This document shows, in pieces, positions 8,225 to 16,984 of a stretch of DNA of 64,000 nucleotides (position 1 is the first letter of the stretch; every line of letters begins with the position of its first letter). Both the position numbers and the translations under genes were made by a program. This DNA comes from Leptospira ainazelensis (GTDB taxonomy: Bacteria; Spirochaetota; Leptospiria; Leptospirales; Leptospiraceae), in the NCBI RefSeq assembly GCF_016918785.1, contig NZ_JAFFPT010000003.1, forward strand, positions 1 through 64,000, given 5' to 3'. The notes under the pieces were generated by a model that did not search any database, had not been told where the DNA came from, and saw only the letters and a list, made by a program, of their open reading frames with translations.

Positions 8225-10117
8225 TTATCGATACATGGAATCGATAAGCTCTTTGTATTTTTCCGCGATCACATGACGTTTGATAGACATTTTCGCAGAA
8301 AGTTCATCTCCGACTTCAAACGCCTTTGGGAGCAACCGAATGTCTACGACCTTTTCAAAACTCTTAAATCCATTTTCCATATTCACTGTATCTTTTATTT
8401 CACTCATAATTTTTTCCCGTATTATAGGATTCTCCACGAGTTCTTGATGTGTCACACCGTAGTCTTGAAACCTTTCTAGGGCCGGCAGAACTAAGGCTCC
8501 TAAAAATTTTTGATCTTGTCCAACGACCATGACCTGATCGATAAACGGTGATTGAGCCAGTTTGTTTTCAATCGGAACGGGTTCAATATTCTCACCATTG
8601 AGTAAAACAACGGTCTCCTTTGTTCTGCCCACGATCTTGAGCGTATTATTGTACGTAATCATTCCAAGATCACCGGTATTAAACCAACCACCCTTCGTGA
8701 GAACTTTGGCCGTAACCTCGGGACGTTTGTAGTAACCTTTCATAATCTGAGGGCCTCGCACATGGATTTCCCCCTTCACACCTTTTTTCGGCGGATATAA
8801 AATATTTCCACTCTCCACGTCTTTTAAAAGTAATTCAACTTCGGGAAAAAGCGGACCTACGCTTCCGATCACCAAATGATCCGGTGTACGAAATGCAAGA
8901 CCTGGAGAGGTTTCAGTTAAACCATATCCTTCAAACAGAGGAATTCCGATCACATTAAAAAATTCATCGATATGAAAAGGCAGTGCACCTCCGCCTGAAA
9001 CGGTCCCGCGCAGTTTTCCACCGGTAGCTTCTCGTATTTTTTTTAGAACAATCGTGTCAAGAATTAGATAAGGAACAGAAAATAGGATGATCGCAAGAAT
9101 AGATTTTCCGCTGATACATAATGATTCTATAATATTTCGTCCCTTTAAATCCAGCCGATTCCCTCTAAGAAAATGTAAAGCGCGCTGAACTTTCAGAGCA
9201 CAAAAATAGGCGCTCTGAAATAAGAGCCTTTTTACCGCTGATCCCGATCGGATTTTTGATTGAATCCCTTGATAGATATTTTCCCACAATCGAGGGGCAG
9301 ATGCCATAAACGTAGGTTTAACAATGGATAGATCTTCCTTAATATTTCGTATATTTGTGTAATATTGCGCGGCCCCCATCGCGATCGTTCCCATCTGAAA
9401 AACTCTTTCGAAGCTGTGCCACACGGGTAAAATCGAAAGGAACCGATCCTTAGGACCGATATCGATCGGAATGTTGCGCAATTGCGAGATCATATTGGCA
9501 TGAGTTAACATGACACCTTTCGGTTCTCCTGTCGTGCCGGACGTATAAATGATGGTAAATAGATCATCAGGTTGAATTGCCGCGACTCGTTCCTCCACCT
9601 TACGATCGCCTGACGCTCGCAATTTTTGTCCTTTCGCAATGAGGTCCGTCATTCGAATTATTTTTTTATCAGCAATATCCGCATCGTCATCCATAAGGAC
9701 GATCTGAGTAATGTTCGGGAGATGACTTAAATGATTCTGTATCTTTCGCAGAATGGATTCATTTTCTACGAATACGATCTTCGCGTCAGAATGAGGGAGA
9801 ATATAACGAATATCTCCGTCCGTTACGTCCGCTCCTCTTGGAACATCGACCGCGCCGCTTAACAATATGCCATAGTTTGCAATGATCCATTCTTTTCTAT
9901 TTTCTGATAGAACGGCCACGTGTTCGCGAGCTTTCAATCCCAAATCGGCGATTAACCCCGTTGCGAGTGCAACGCCTGTCTCATAAACTTCGCGAAAGGT
10001 TATAGTAATAAATTCTTTGTTTTTATTTCTTGTTCCAAATGCCGCCTTATCCCCAAATTTCTGCGCAGAATCATAATACATTTCCGCTAAGTTTTTCGCC
10101 GTGACTTTTGAACTCAT
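8225..10117 (-). CDS. AMP-binding long-chain acyl-CoA synthetase
   Basis: The 630-residue enzyme belongs to the ANL superfamily, FadD/FAA type, which activates fatty acids with ATP and then transfers them to CoA. Visible motifs are the P-loop-like [11 protein letters not shown] at residues 191-201, [10 protein letters not shown] near 400, GWFNTGDLG near 480 and [17 protein letters not shown] near 500, in the expected order and spacing. Length fits the long-chain branch. It lies 66 bases after an AraC regulator on the same strand, so the regulator probably heads a two-gene operon responding to a lipid or aromatic signal (inference). A frameshifted scrap of a related gene is at 14.7 kb. Confidence 0.93.
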   Translation of the reverse strand: MSSKVTAKNLAEMYYDSAQKFGDKAAFGTRNKNKEFITITFREVYETGVALATGLIADLGLKAREHVAVLSENRKEWIIANYGILLSGAVDVPRGADVTDGDIRYILPHSDAKIVFVENESILRKIQNHLSHLPNITQIVLMDDDADIADKKIIRMTDLIAKGQKLRASGDRKVEERVAAIQPDDLFTIIYTSGTTGEPKGVMLTHANMISQLRNIPIDIGPKDRFLSILPVWHSFERVFQMGTIAMGAAQYYTNIRNIKEDLSIVKPTFMASAPRLWENIYQGIQSKIRSGSAVKRLLFQSAYFCALKVQRALHFLRGNRLDLKGRNIIESLCISGKSILAIILFSVPYLILDTIVLKKIREATGGKLRGTVSGGGALPFHIDEFFNVIGIPLFEGYGLTETSPGLAFRTPDHLVIGSVGPLFPEVELLLKDVESGNILYPPKKGVKGEIHVRGPQIMKGYYKRPEVTAKVLTKGGWFNTGDLGMITYNNTLKIVGRTKETVVLLNGENIEPVPIENKLAQSPFIDQVMVVGQDQKFLGALVLPALERFQDYGVTHQELVENPIIREKIMSEIKDTVNMENGFKSFEKVVDIRLLPKAFEVGDELSAKMSIKRHVIAEKYKELIDSMYR

Positions 10118-10182
10118 TTTTTCTTTTTCTCCGATATCAAAGACGATATCAGTGATTGGAAAAAGGATCTTGAACGCAGCGG

Positions 10183-10941
10183 CTATTTTGAAAAGAAGAT
10201 CGCATTAAACGGCTCTTTCTTTTTTGTAAAGTCAGAGGGGCTAATTCCGAACGACCGGCGAAAAATACGCGTAAAATGAGATTGGTCGGCAAATCCTCCC
10301 TCGTAGGCCGCATCAGCCAAGTGCGGCCTGCTAGCCAAATGATCAACGGCCTTCTTTGTTTTTAACCAAAGACGATAGGCGGAAAAAGGAACACCGGTTT
10401 CCTGTCTAAAAAGATGGCGAAAACGTTCGACCGATAATCGAGCTTCAAAGGCTAAACGGGAAAGGGAGAAATCGTCCAACTCTACATTCGAAATACTTTT
10501 TTGAATTCGACTATCTAATTCACCTTTGTCCCTCATCGGAAAATCTTTATTTAGAATTTCAAGAATTTGTGCGCGTACTTTCGTATCGGATTCCTTTAGG
10601 ATGGATGCTATCTGATCCTTTTTTTTGTCAGTGAATATATCTCCAACTTCAAATGCGGAGTGATTCGCCGCCAAACTTCTTTCGTAAAAAAGATGATATC
10701 CTGTCGTCAATGGATCTAAAAAAAGGAGTGTTAAATCGCCTTCGACTTGTTGCATTTCGTGGCTCACACCCGATGGAATAAAAACTGAGTTATATGTCTT
10801 CCAGTCTCCATCGCGAGTGCGTAATTGAACACGGCCTTCATCGGGCAAGCTGATCTGAATATAAAAATGACTGTGACGTCCCGTTAAAAATCCATTCCCG
10901 CGGTATGTTGCAAGATCATTCCATATCAAAAATCGCTTCAT
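10183..10941 (-). CDS. AraC-family transcriptional regulator
   Basis: The 252-residue protein has an N-terminal cupin-like sensing part (RHSHFYIQISLPDEG, then VFIPSGVSHEMQQVEGD) and a C-terminal double HTH at about residues 150-245: LSRLAFEARLSVERFRHLFRQETG and AAYEGGFADQSHFTRIFRRSFGISPSDF are the two classic helices and signature. It starts at ATG 10941. The acyl-CoA synthetase gene follows on the same strand after 66 bases and is its most likely target. The ligand is unknown. Confidence 0.92.
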   Translation of the reverse strand: MKRFLIWNDLATYRGNGFLTGRHSHFYIQISLPDEGRVQLRTRDGDWKTYNSVFIPSGVSHEMQQVEGDLTLLFLDPLTTGYHLFYERSLAANHSAFEVGDIFTDKKKDQIASILKESDTKVRAQILEILNKDFPMRDKGELDSRIQKSISNVELDDFSLSRLAFEARLSVERFRHLFRQETGVPFSAYRLWLKTKKAVDHLASRPHLADAAYEGGFADQSHFTRIFRRSFGISPSDFTKKKEPFNAIFFSK

Positions 10942-11277
10942 ATTTCTTGAATCTCAGAACTCGGAATATTCGGCGAGCTTAAATGATGCTCCGGGTAACC
11001 TACCTGTTACGGATTGGAACTCCGCACATTATTTGTCTGTGGATCGATTTCTGCAAACGGAGCAGGGTCACTCAAAGAAAACGAGCGGTTAGAAGAATTC
11101 TCTAAACTTTTGTCTCACCAAAAAAGGATTTCAGGAAAAATTTCGTTTCGGTAGAATTGAATTCAAATCAAACCGACCTAAAAAAAATAGGATCTCAGGG
11201 TGTTGTTTTTTAAACGACAGTTTTTTATGAATATGAGTCAATCTTACGATAATAAAATTAAACGTAGAGAATTTCAA
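10942..11277. other. Divergent intergenic region
   Basis: About 336 bases between the AraC gene (minus) and the DUF2200 gene (plus). It must carry both promoters. Apart from AATTGAATTCAAATC near 11155-11170, I see no clear operator and no gene. Confidence 0.35.
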
Positions 11278-11628
11278 ATGGATAAGCCAAAAATATTTAC
11301 AACTTCGTTTGCAAGCGTATACCCGCTGTATTTGCAAAAAGCAAAGAAAAAAGGACGTAAGAAATCGGAAGTCGATCAAATCATCTTTTGGCTTACTGGC
11401 TACGATGCGAAATCGTTAGAGGAAAAACTAATTAAACAGACAAATTTTGAAGAATTTTTCGAAAGCGCTCCTCACATAAACGATAACGTTTCCCTTATAA
11501 AGGGAACCATTTGCGGTTACAAAATTGAAGAAATCGAAGACGAACTTATGCGTAAGATCCGTTATCTTGATAAATTAGTTGATGAACTTGCAAAGGGAAA
11601 GTCTATGGAAAAAATTTTACGAAAGTAA
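11278..11628 (+). CDS. DUF2200 family protein
   Basis: Starting at ATG 11278 gives 116 residues, the usual size of DUF2200 proteins. Conserved stretches are [64 protein letters not shown] and the terminal MEKILRK. In-frame starts at 11200 and 11230 would add a tail the family does not have. The biochemical role of DUF2200 is not known. The next membrane-protein gene begins 29 bases downstream and could share the transcript. Confidence 0.9.
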   Translation: MDKPKIFTTSFASVYPLYLQKAKKKGRKKSEVDQIIFWLTGYDAKSLEEKLIKQTNFEEFFESAPHINDNVSLIKGTICGYKIEEIEDELMRKIRYLDKLVDELAKGKSMEKILRK

Positions 11629-11657
11629 GTTCATGAGTAAAAATTAAAATTATCGAT

Positions 11658-12140
11658 ATGCTTAAACGACTGATCTCGATCTTGTTTCTCGCTTCATTTT
11701 TTGCGGCATTGCCGGCATGGTTTTTATCGACATTGGAAGGATGGATTTCCATCGATTGTTTTCGAATGGAATCCGCGAATACCATGGAGTGTGTTGTATC
11801 GGAAAGATTCGCCTTCTCTTCCCGTAACCTTACGTATACAACTACTGCAGCCCGTTCTCTGAAGATCTCTCAAAAAGTTCGACGCGGCGAGAATATAACG
11901 TATCAACTGATTCTTTTGACGCCGAGCGGTGAAGTGCAAATTTTACGTTCCTCAATCGGGAATTCAGATGTCATTCGGATCGCAACTAAATTGAATGAGG
12001 CCCTCAAGTCTAACGCGATGGAATTTCACGCAGAAGTCGACCCCGATCCGTTTTTTTGGGTATCGTTCAGCTTAATGATACTCTTTGCCGGAGTCGGCGC
12101 ATCCATCGTGTTTTTCACACCTCGATCCGAAAAACATTGA
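11658..12140 (+). CDS. Hypothetical inner-membrane protein with two transmembrane segments
   Basis: The 160-residue protein has one hydrophobic segment at residues 4-24 (ISILFLASFFAALPAWFLS) and another at about 130-152 (FFWVSFSLMILFAGVGASIVF), enclosing a periplasmic-type domain with two Cys (ISIDCFRME, TMECVVSE) that may pair. No family is recognised. It is 29 bases downstream of the DUF2200 gene. A scrap of transposase follows 20 bases after its stop, so the downstream context has been disturbed. Confidence 0.75.
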   Translation: MLKRLISILFLASFFAALPAWFLSTLEGWISIDCFRMESANTMECVVSERFAFSSRNLTYTTTAARSLKISQKVRRGENITYQLILLTPSGEVQILRSSIGNSDVIRIATKLNEALKSNAMEFHAEVDPDPFFWVSFSLMILFAGVGASIVFFTPRSEKH

Positions 12141-12161
12141 AGTCTAATTCAAACGATTAAA

Positions 12162-12270
12162 GGTCCAATCGTATCAGCTTTAGTATTCGAAACCGAAGTA
12201 AAGAAAGCCGGGGCCGTTCTTAATTGCGCTTGAATGAGATAAAGTTCTAATCTGCTTCCTACTAAAACTT
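12162..12270 (-). pseudogene. Scrap of the IS1595-like transposase
   Basis: This stretch aligns with 7788-7893 in the same orientation; the shared block CAATCGTATCAGCTTTAGTA is identical and the following 80 bases remain similar with scattered changes. In the transposase frame it encodes the segment around [11 protein letters not shown]. It is a relic of a second insertion or of a duplication. Together with 5903-8223 it brackets the AraC/acyl-CoA synthetase and DUF2200 genes. Confidence 0.75.
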
Positions 12271-12301
12271 TTGATAAGCTACCCCAGATTCTAAAATTAT
12301 G

Positions 12302-12331
12302 TTGACATGCAGGTATTTGCCTGCATATTGT
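12302..12331 (+). promoter_or_regulatory. Promoter with overlapping ArsR-type operator
   Basis: TTGACA (12302-12307), an 18-base spacer and TATTGT (12326-12331) form a sigma70-like promoter. A perfect inverted repeat ATGCAGG (12307-12313) / CCTGCAT (12320-12326), spacer 6, fills the spacer. Binding there would block polymerase. The ATG at 12337 would lie close to the predicted transcription start, so the message may be leaderless. Confidence 0.65.
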
Positions 12332-12336
12332 TTTGT

Positions 12337-12681
12337 ATGCCGAAAGAAATGCGAGGAGCAGACAAGGTGTTCAAAGCGCTGGCTGATCCGAATCGCAGGA
12401 AAGTTCTCGATCTCCTTTATGCCAACAACGGACAAACGTTATCAGCTCTTTGTGAACACCTCGATATGCAGCGACAATCGGCGACGCAGCACATCGACAT
12501 TCTAATCGATGCGATTCTGGTAACGGTAGTTTGGAAGGGCAGGGAGAAACTCCACTTCATTAATCCCGTACCGATTTACGAGGTTTATGAACGTTGGGTC
12601 AGAAAATTTGAACAAAATCGCTTAAAACTTTTACACGATTTGAAATCACAACTCGAAGGAGAAAACGATGGAAAAACCTAA
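12337..12681 (+). CDS. ArsR-family regulator (SRPBCC-linked type)
   Basis: The winged-helix protein (114 residues from ATG 12337) has FKALADPNRRKVLDLLY at its N-terminus, the recognition region LSALCEHLDMQRQSATQHIDIL, and the wing VWKGREKLHFINP, all standard for the ArsR subgroup that sits beside AHSA1 genes. It lacks an obvious metal-binding Cys box. GTG 12367, preceded by GAGGAG, is an alternative start but would trim the first helix. Its end overlaps the AHSA1 gene by 14 bases, so both are co-translated. It probably represses its own promoter through the dyad at 12307-12326. Confidence 0.88.
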   Translation: MPKEMRGADKVFKALADPNRRKVLDLLYANNGQTLSALCEHLDMQRQSATQHIDILIDAILVTVVWKGREKLHFINPVPIYEVYERWVRKFEQNRLKLLHDLKSQLEGENDGKT

Positions 12682-13135
12682 TTTCGTCTATGTCACTTAC
12701 ATAGCGAGCACACCGGAGAAGGTATGGCGTGCATTGATTGATACGGAAGTAACTCGCCAATATTGGCTTGATCCGTTATCTAACAAACCGGCGCACGTAA
12801 ACGTTTCGGATTGGGAGCCCGGTTCGGAATGGAGGCACGAGTGTGTGGATGAAACCAGGACAACCGATATCATAGGAAAGGTGGTCGAAAGTATTCCTCC
12901 CAGTCGGTTAGTTCTTTCATGGGCTAGGCCGAACGAAGTTGAAGAAGAATCAAAACATTCGCGAGTAACATTCGATATTGAACCTTACGGCAATGGGTTA
13001 GTTCGATTGATTGTTACCCACGAGGATTTAGATAATCAAATGTATGCGGGAATATCCAAAGGTTGGCCAATGATTCTTTCGAACCTTAAAACATTTTTGG
13101 AATCCGGTCATGTTCTTTCACAGCAAATTTCGTGA
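12668..13135 (+). CDS. SRPBCC / AHSA1-like domain protein
   Basis: The 155-residue protein starts with FVYVTYIASTPEKVWRALIDTEVTRQYW, the hallmark N-terminus of AHSA1-like START-fold proteins, and continues with WEPGSEWRH, GKVVESIPPSRLVLSW and a final helix GWPMILSNLKTFLESG. These proteins bind hydrophobic ligands in a deep cavity; the ligand here is unknown. The start overlaps the ArsR gene by 14 bases. A GFA protein follows after 61 bases, giving an ArsR-AHSA1-GFA operon. Confidence 0.9.
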   Translation: MEKPNFVYVTYIASTPEKVWRALIDTEVTRQYWLDPLSNKPAHVNVSDWEPGSEWRHECVDETRTTDIIGKVVESIPPSRLVLSWARPNEVEEESKHSRVTFDIEPYGNGLVRLIVTHEDLDNQMYAGISKGWPMILSNLKTFLESGHVLSQQIS

Positions 13136-13196
13136 CCTAATTACTATGCGACCTTGAACATACGATTTTTTAAAAACTTTCCAATGGAGAATCAAT

Positions 13197-13613
13197 ATGA
13201 CTAATCCTTATTCAGGCGGATGCGCTTGCGGTGCAATTCGTTACGACATTTCTGATGAACCGATATTTATGAATGATTGTCAGTGCCGGGACTGTCAAAG
13301 GATGAGTGGTACCGGTCACGGGTCTTATCTGACGTTTCCTTCTCGGAAATCCGTAAAGCTCGATGGCGAAGCAAAACACTTTGATATGGTTGGCGACAGC
13401 GGTAATATCAAGACTGGCGGCTTTTGTCCAAAATGCGGCTCGCCGGTCTATATGACGTTCGCCGCAATGCCGGAACTATTTACGGTGCATGCTACAAGCC
13501 TGGATGATCCAAGCCGATACAAACCCCAGGCTGTGACATATGCTCTACGCGGTTATACTTGGGATCATATTGATCCTTCGCTTCAAAAATTTGAAAAAAT
13601 GCCTTCAACATGA
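13197..13613 (+). CDS. GFA family zinc-binding protein
   Basis: The 138-residue protein has the GFA (CENP-V/Gfa) zinc site: GGCACGAIRY near residue 10, CQCRDCQRMSG near 30 and FCPKCGSPVY near 80, with the usual beta-rich core and a final DPSRYKPQ ... WD segment. Some members act on glutathione-formaldehyde adducts, but most have no assigned substrate. It is the third gene of the ArsR operon, which points to a small-molecule response. A clear terminator lies 175 bases after the stop. Confidence 0.9.
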   Translation: MTNPYSGGCACGAIRYDISDEPIFMNDCQCRDCQRMSGTGHGSYLTFPSRKSVKLDGEAKHFDMVGDSGNIKTGGFCPKCGSPVYMTFAAMPELFTVHATSLDDPSRYKPQAVTYALRGYTWDHIDPSLQKFEKMPST

Positions 13614-13787
13614 AGGATTGTCAGCAAGAAAGGAGTTGTCAGTGGAAGCTCGCTTGGATCAGTTTTTTGTTTATTTTATACTTTTATCAAAGATAAGAAT
13701 GATCTTCACGATCAAAACGGAAACAAGATACTTAACAATCTATTCATTAAGATAAACAAGATAATTTTACGTTCAGCATTCTACCTT

Positions 13788-13817
13788 AAGTTAGGCTTTA
13801 TCGCCTAACTTCTTTTT
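13788..13817 (+). terminator. Rho-independent terminator of the ArsR-AHSA1-GFA operon
   Basis: AAGTTAGGC (13788-13796) and GCCTAACTT (13803-13811) form a perfect 9-base stem, loop TTTATC, followed by CTTTTT. The rest of the 13614-13982 interval holds no gene. Confidence 0.8.
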
Positions 13818-13982
13818 CCCACTCCCGGCCTTTCAAGATGTTCTTTATTTGGTCGATCAAGCATCATCGAGAGAACCATAGCAAATGAGAATAAAGAAAT
13901 AGAAAAAGACTTTATTGATCGAAATTTCCTCAGTAGACATTTCTGTGAGCGAAAAAAATACTAAAAAAAGACGAGGTTAAAA

Positions 13983-14543
13983 ATGAGCGAGAGCATTGAA
14001 ATTTACGGTCCCTTGGCTTATCTAATCGGAAAATGGGAAGGAGATAAAGGCCTTGATATTTCGCCGCAGCGGATCGGGAAAGGGGTAAAACAATACAATG
14101 AAACCGTTATCTACGAACCGATCGGAACGACGACAAATGCACAATCACAAGTCCTGACCGGACTCTTCTATCGGCAGTTGGTCAGAGAAAAATCGAACGA
14201 TACGATCATTCACGATCAAACGGGATATTGGATGTGGGAAGCTAAAACAGGAATCGTATTTCATTCGTTTGTGATTCCAAGAGGAACTTGTGTCGTCGCC
14301 GGAGGTGTTTATAAGGAAGCCGCCGAGCCGATCCGTATCGAGGTGAACGCTAAGGAAGGAGATCCGGACTGGGGAATTATTCAGCCGCCATTTATGAACT
14401 CAAATGCGAAAACCTTGGAATTTAAGAATACACTCGTTATTCGCGGTGAACATCTTTTTTATTCGCAGGAATTGAAAATTCAAATCTACGACAGAATCTT
14501 TATTCATACCGATGAAAATTCGTTAACTCTTCGGAGAAGTTGA
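13983..14543 (+). CDS. Nitrobindin-like heme-binding beta-barrel protein
   Basis: The 186-residue protein has the THAP4/nitrobindin-type pattern: PLAYLIGKWEGDKGLDISP at the start, YNETVIYEPIGTTTNAQSQVL, a GYWMWEAKTGIVFHSFVIPRG segment, and a closing beta strand HLFYSQELKIQIYD. In this family the barrel binds ferric heme through a His and can interact with NO or peroxynitrite; the candidate His lies late in the chain. It starts at ATG 13983 behind AAAAAAGACGAGG. It is monocistronic as far as can be seen. Confidence 0.82.
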   Translation: MSESIEIYGPLAYLIGKWEGDKGLDISPQRIGKGVKQYNETVIYEPIGTTTNAQSQVLTGLFYRQLVREKSNDTIIHDQTGYWMWEAKTGIVFHSFVIPRGTCVVAGGVYKEAAEPIRIEVNAKEGDPDWGIIQPPFMNSNAKTLEFKNTLVIRGEHLFYSQELKIQIYDRIFIHTDENSLTLRRS

Positions 14544-14669
14544 GATTCTCAAACGCCTTCGGAACTTAAAGCTGTTATTCCATCGATCATAGCCGTTTTA
14601 TTCAAAGAATTAATTTTTCGTATCCGCTACATTCAAGTAAACGAAATACTTCTAATATATTATAATCAT

Positions 14670-14878
14670 GTTAAGTGACCTTTTGTTCCGCTTAACTGAT
14701 CATAAAATTATTGTACAAAAAGGTATTCGTAAATGGAGAACGTGGATGATCGTCGATTATGCCATTATACTTCGGGCGCGGTCGCCGTTCCGCGCGGATC
14801 GAATGTTATGGATTCAGAAATCGATTACATTCTCAATCACAGCGATTGTGAATTTGTATTTATAGAAAAGGAGAATTA
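14670..14878 (+). pseudogene. Frameshifted scrap of an acyl-CoA synthetase gene
   Basis: Two frames together resemble residues 54-122 of the acyl-CoA synthetase encoded at 8225-10117. The first frame gives RKWRTWMIVDYAIIL (compare [13 protein letters not shown]). After a shift near 14775 the second gives SGAVAVPRGSNVMDSEIDYI then HSDCEFVFIEKEN (compare [32 protein letters not shown]). Neither frame can make an enzyme. It is a relic of a second, divergent copy, on the opposite strand from the intact gene. Confidence 0.8.
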
Positions 14879-14900
14879 TCTTTTTTTAGGAACTGGACTT

Positions 14901-14936
14901 AAAAAAATAGAGAAGCCGACCGTTGAGGTCGGCTTC
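14901..14936 (-). terminator. Rho-independent terminator for the Big_5 lipoprotein gene
   Basis: A perfect 10-base stem GAAGCCGACC / GGTCGGCTTC (14912-14936), loop GTTGA, is followed on the minus strand by TCTATTTTTTT. It lies about 107 bases past the stop of the 15043-16713 gene. Confidence 0.8.
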
Positions 14937-15042
14937 CATAAGGATTCTTAATTTCTAAAAAGATTCCGAATCTAAGAACCGAGCGGAAATTCTTCCCTAA
15001 AATGCCATCCTTGATTGGATGAAACATTCTAAGGAAATCGAA

Positions 15043-16713
15043 TTACGGCTCGGTCGTAAAACCGGTGGTCTGAGTAAAGTCCGCTCCAAGGGCATTATCG
15101 GACGCATCTCGGATCGTCCCTTTGATTCTAACTTTGTAAGTCGTATTGGGTAATAGACTTCCTCCGCCGGAATTGACTCGAATTCGATTGTTCCCTGTAT
15201 AGACGGTAAGAGCATTCAAGCGGATGCAATTGACAAAGTTGTCCATCGAAAGTTGAATGTTTCCTCTGCAAGCTCCGTTGGAAATATTTCGACTAAAATC
15301 ATTCGGATTCATTTCTTTGGAGAAACGAATTTCGACATTATAACCTGTGTATGGTTGATTTACACTTCCATCGTTCGGTGTAATCCCAAGAATCGTGGGG
15401 GGAGCGTTGTCTAAATCGTTTCCAGTCGTAAATCCGGTCGCCTGAGTTCCACCTGCAAAGGCATTTCCAGACAAATCTTGAATTCCGTTTGCGAGTCTTA
15501 TCTTATAAACAGTCTGAGGCTCTAACGGATCTATTAGAAAAAAGGAATGAACCAGTCCGATATTGTCTCCCTCGTAACGGAAATTTGCATTCAATCTTAC
15601 GCACGTATTGAAGTTATCCGCTGAAATCTGAACCGTCCCTGAGCAAGTATTGTTTATAGGATTCAATACAAACGAAGTCGGATTCATTTTCTCCGTAAAA
15701 CCCAATGTGAAAACCCGATTTCTCGCTACTCCGATTTGGTTGTCATTTGGAAAGATTTGCGCCAATTGAGGAGCTGTGGAGTCGTTGGTTTGAGTAACAA
15801 AGAAGAGGATCTGCTCATTCAATGAGTTTCCGGCTACGTCTTTTGCGCCCGCAGTGATTTTGATCTCGTAATCTTCAAAATTTTCCAATGGTATAGCGGG
15901 TTTTATAGCTACCGATCGCATTTGATTGAAGAACTGTGGTTGCACAGCGATTCTTTTGCAGCTAACAAAATTGTTATTCGAAATCTGGATGCTGCCCGAG
16001 CAAGTGGTGTTCGTAGTGTTTACGTTAAGCGAAGTCGCCTCCATTGCTTCGGTGAAGGTAACGGAGATAGATGTATTAGTTCCTACCAATGCATCGCCGT
16101 CGTAGGGAAGAGAGTGTTGAATCCCCGGCGCTGTTATGTCGGCGCTTGCAGACGTGCCGAAAGAGGTGGTCACGGTAGCGGAAAGTTTTCTTCCGCTTTC
16201 GTCGACAATCGTGTCCAGCACCCTGATTTTGTACGGAGTGGAGGTGGCTAAGTTGTTTGCCGGATCTAATCGAAAGGAAGCGCTGTTAGTACCAAAGGGA
16301 GAGGTTGGCGCGGAATTCATACGAACACAAGTCACGAAGTTATCGGAGGAAAGGCTGACCGAACCCGAGCAGTTGTTATCTGCGGTATTGGTTGTGACGG
16401 AATTGATGTTCACTACTTTCGAGAAAACGACCGTTAATTTGGCGTTAATCGGTATGTTCGCCGCGTTGTTAAGCGGAGTCGTTTGGGTAAGAGCTGGTAT
16501 CAAGGGAGATGAGGACGGCGGCAAAATTCCCGTCTCGGGAGGTGGAGGGGATGTATTCTGCGATCCGGAAGAACTAAGCAAAGGAAGAAGGGTTGTTTCT
16601 GCGCCACCGGCTTCCTTCTTGTCTCCGCAGGATAGAATGGCAATCCCTAAAAGAACGACTAAGGTAATGTTAAACAGTCTAAGAGATGATTTACGTTTTT
16701 TCCAATTTTTCAT
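15043..16713 (-). CDS. Lipoprotein with four Big_5 (Ig-like) domains
   Basis: The 556-residue protein starts with a signal sequence ending AILSC, a good lipobox, then a Ser/Pro-rich linker. Four repeats of roughly 115 residues follow, each with a P-x-N/D-x-A-x-x-I/V opening, a V.FS/T.xM strand, a conserved CSG(S/T)VxxSxDNFxxC motif and a closing T.YK(I/V)R(V/I). These are Big_5 domains, common in exported and surface proteins. Paired Cys in each repeat may form disulfides. A role in adhesion or surface architecture is inferred. An 18-base palindrome lies 50 bases upstream of the start. Confidence 0.88.
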   Translation of the reverse strand: MKNWKKRKSSLRLFNITLVVLLGIAILSCGDKKEAGGAETTLLPLLSSSGSQNTSPPPPETGILPPSSSPLIPALTQTTPLNNAANIPINAKLTVVFSKVVNINSVTTNTADNNCSGSVSLSSDNFVTCVRMNSAPTSPFGTNSASFRLDPANNLATSTPYKIRVLDTIVDESGRKLSATVTTSFGTSASADITAPGIQHSLPYDGDALVGTNTSISVTFTEAMEATSLNVNTTNTTCSGSIQISNNNFVSCKRIAVQPQFFNQMRSVAIKPAIPLENFEDYEIKITAGAKDVAGNSLNEQILFFVTQTNDSTAPQLAQIFPNDNQIGVARNRVFTLGFTEKMNPTSFVLNPINNTCSGTVQISADNFNTCVRLNANFRYEGDNIGLVHSFFLIDPLEPQTVYKIRLANGIQDLSGNAFAGGTQATGFTTGNDLDNAPPTILGITPNDGSVNQPYTGYNVEIRFSKEMNPNDFSRNISNGACRGNIQLSMDNFVNCIRLNALTVYTGNNRIRVNSGGGSLLPNTTYKVRIKGTIRDASDNALGADFTQTTGFTTEP

Positions 16714-16762
16714 TAGGGCTTCTCCGATTTTCCCGGATCGCGAACGATTTAGGTTTTTTAGT

Positions 16763-16780
16763 TATGAGTCATGACTCATA
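16763..16780. promoter_or_regulatory. Perfect 18-base palindrome upstream of the Big_5 lipoprotein gene
   Basis: TATGAGTCATGACTCATA is self-complementary over all 18 bases and lies 50 bases before ATG 16713. It is a strong candidate binding site for a dimeric repressor or activator. No regulator gene is adjacent. Confidence 0.6.
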
Positions 16781-16857
16781 TTATTATAACCTACGAATAT
16801 ATTTTTTTACGAAAGCGCGCTCTTTTCTCATTCCTAAATACATGTCGTTTATTCCTT

Positions 16858-16925
16858 AGTTTTTTATAAGGAGAAGGATCACGTTGTCCCGCTTCGGTCT
16901 TGGAAAGATGTGCAGATTACGGAGA
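16858..16925. repeat. Regulatory-looking segment similar to 27808-27870
   Basis: TTTTTATAAGGAGAAGGATCACGTTG ... CTTGGAAAGATGTGCAGA here (shortened) resembles TTTTTATAAGGAGAAGAAT ... ATTGGAAAAACGTGCAGA near 27808-27870. Both copies lie upstream of a minus-strand gene (Big_5 lipoprotein; hotdog thioesterase). A shared promoter or binding region is possible. The interval 16781-17181 otherwise holds only a possible gene relic. Confidence 0.45.
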
Positions 16926-16984
16926 AATCCGCTCAACGTCATAAAAGTCAAAAAGGAAGCGAGTTTCTAAACAAGTACACATAA

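Noticed and set aside
15922..16774. Long plus-strand frames opposite the Big_5 lipoprotein gene
   Set aside because: They mirror the repeated coding strand and have no ribosome sites or sensible products.
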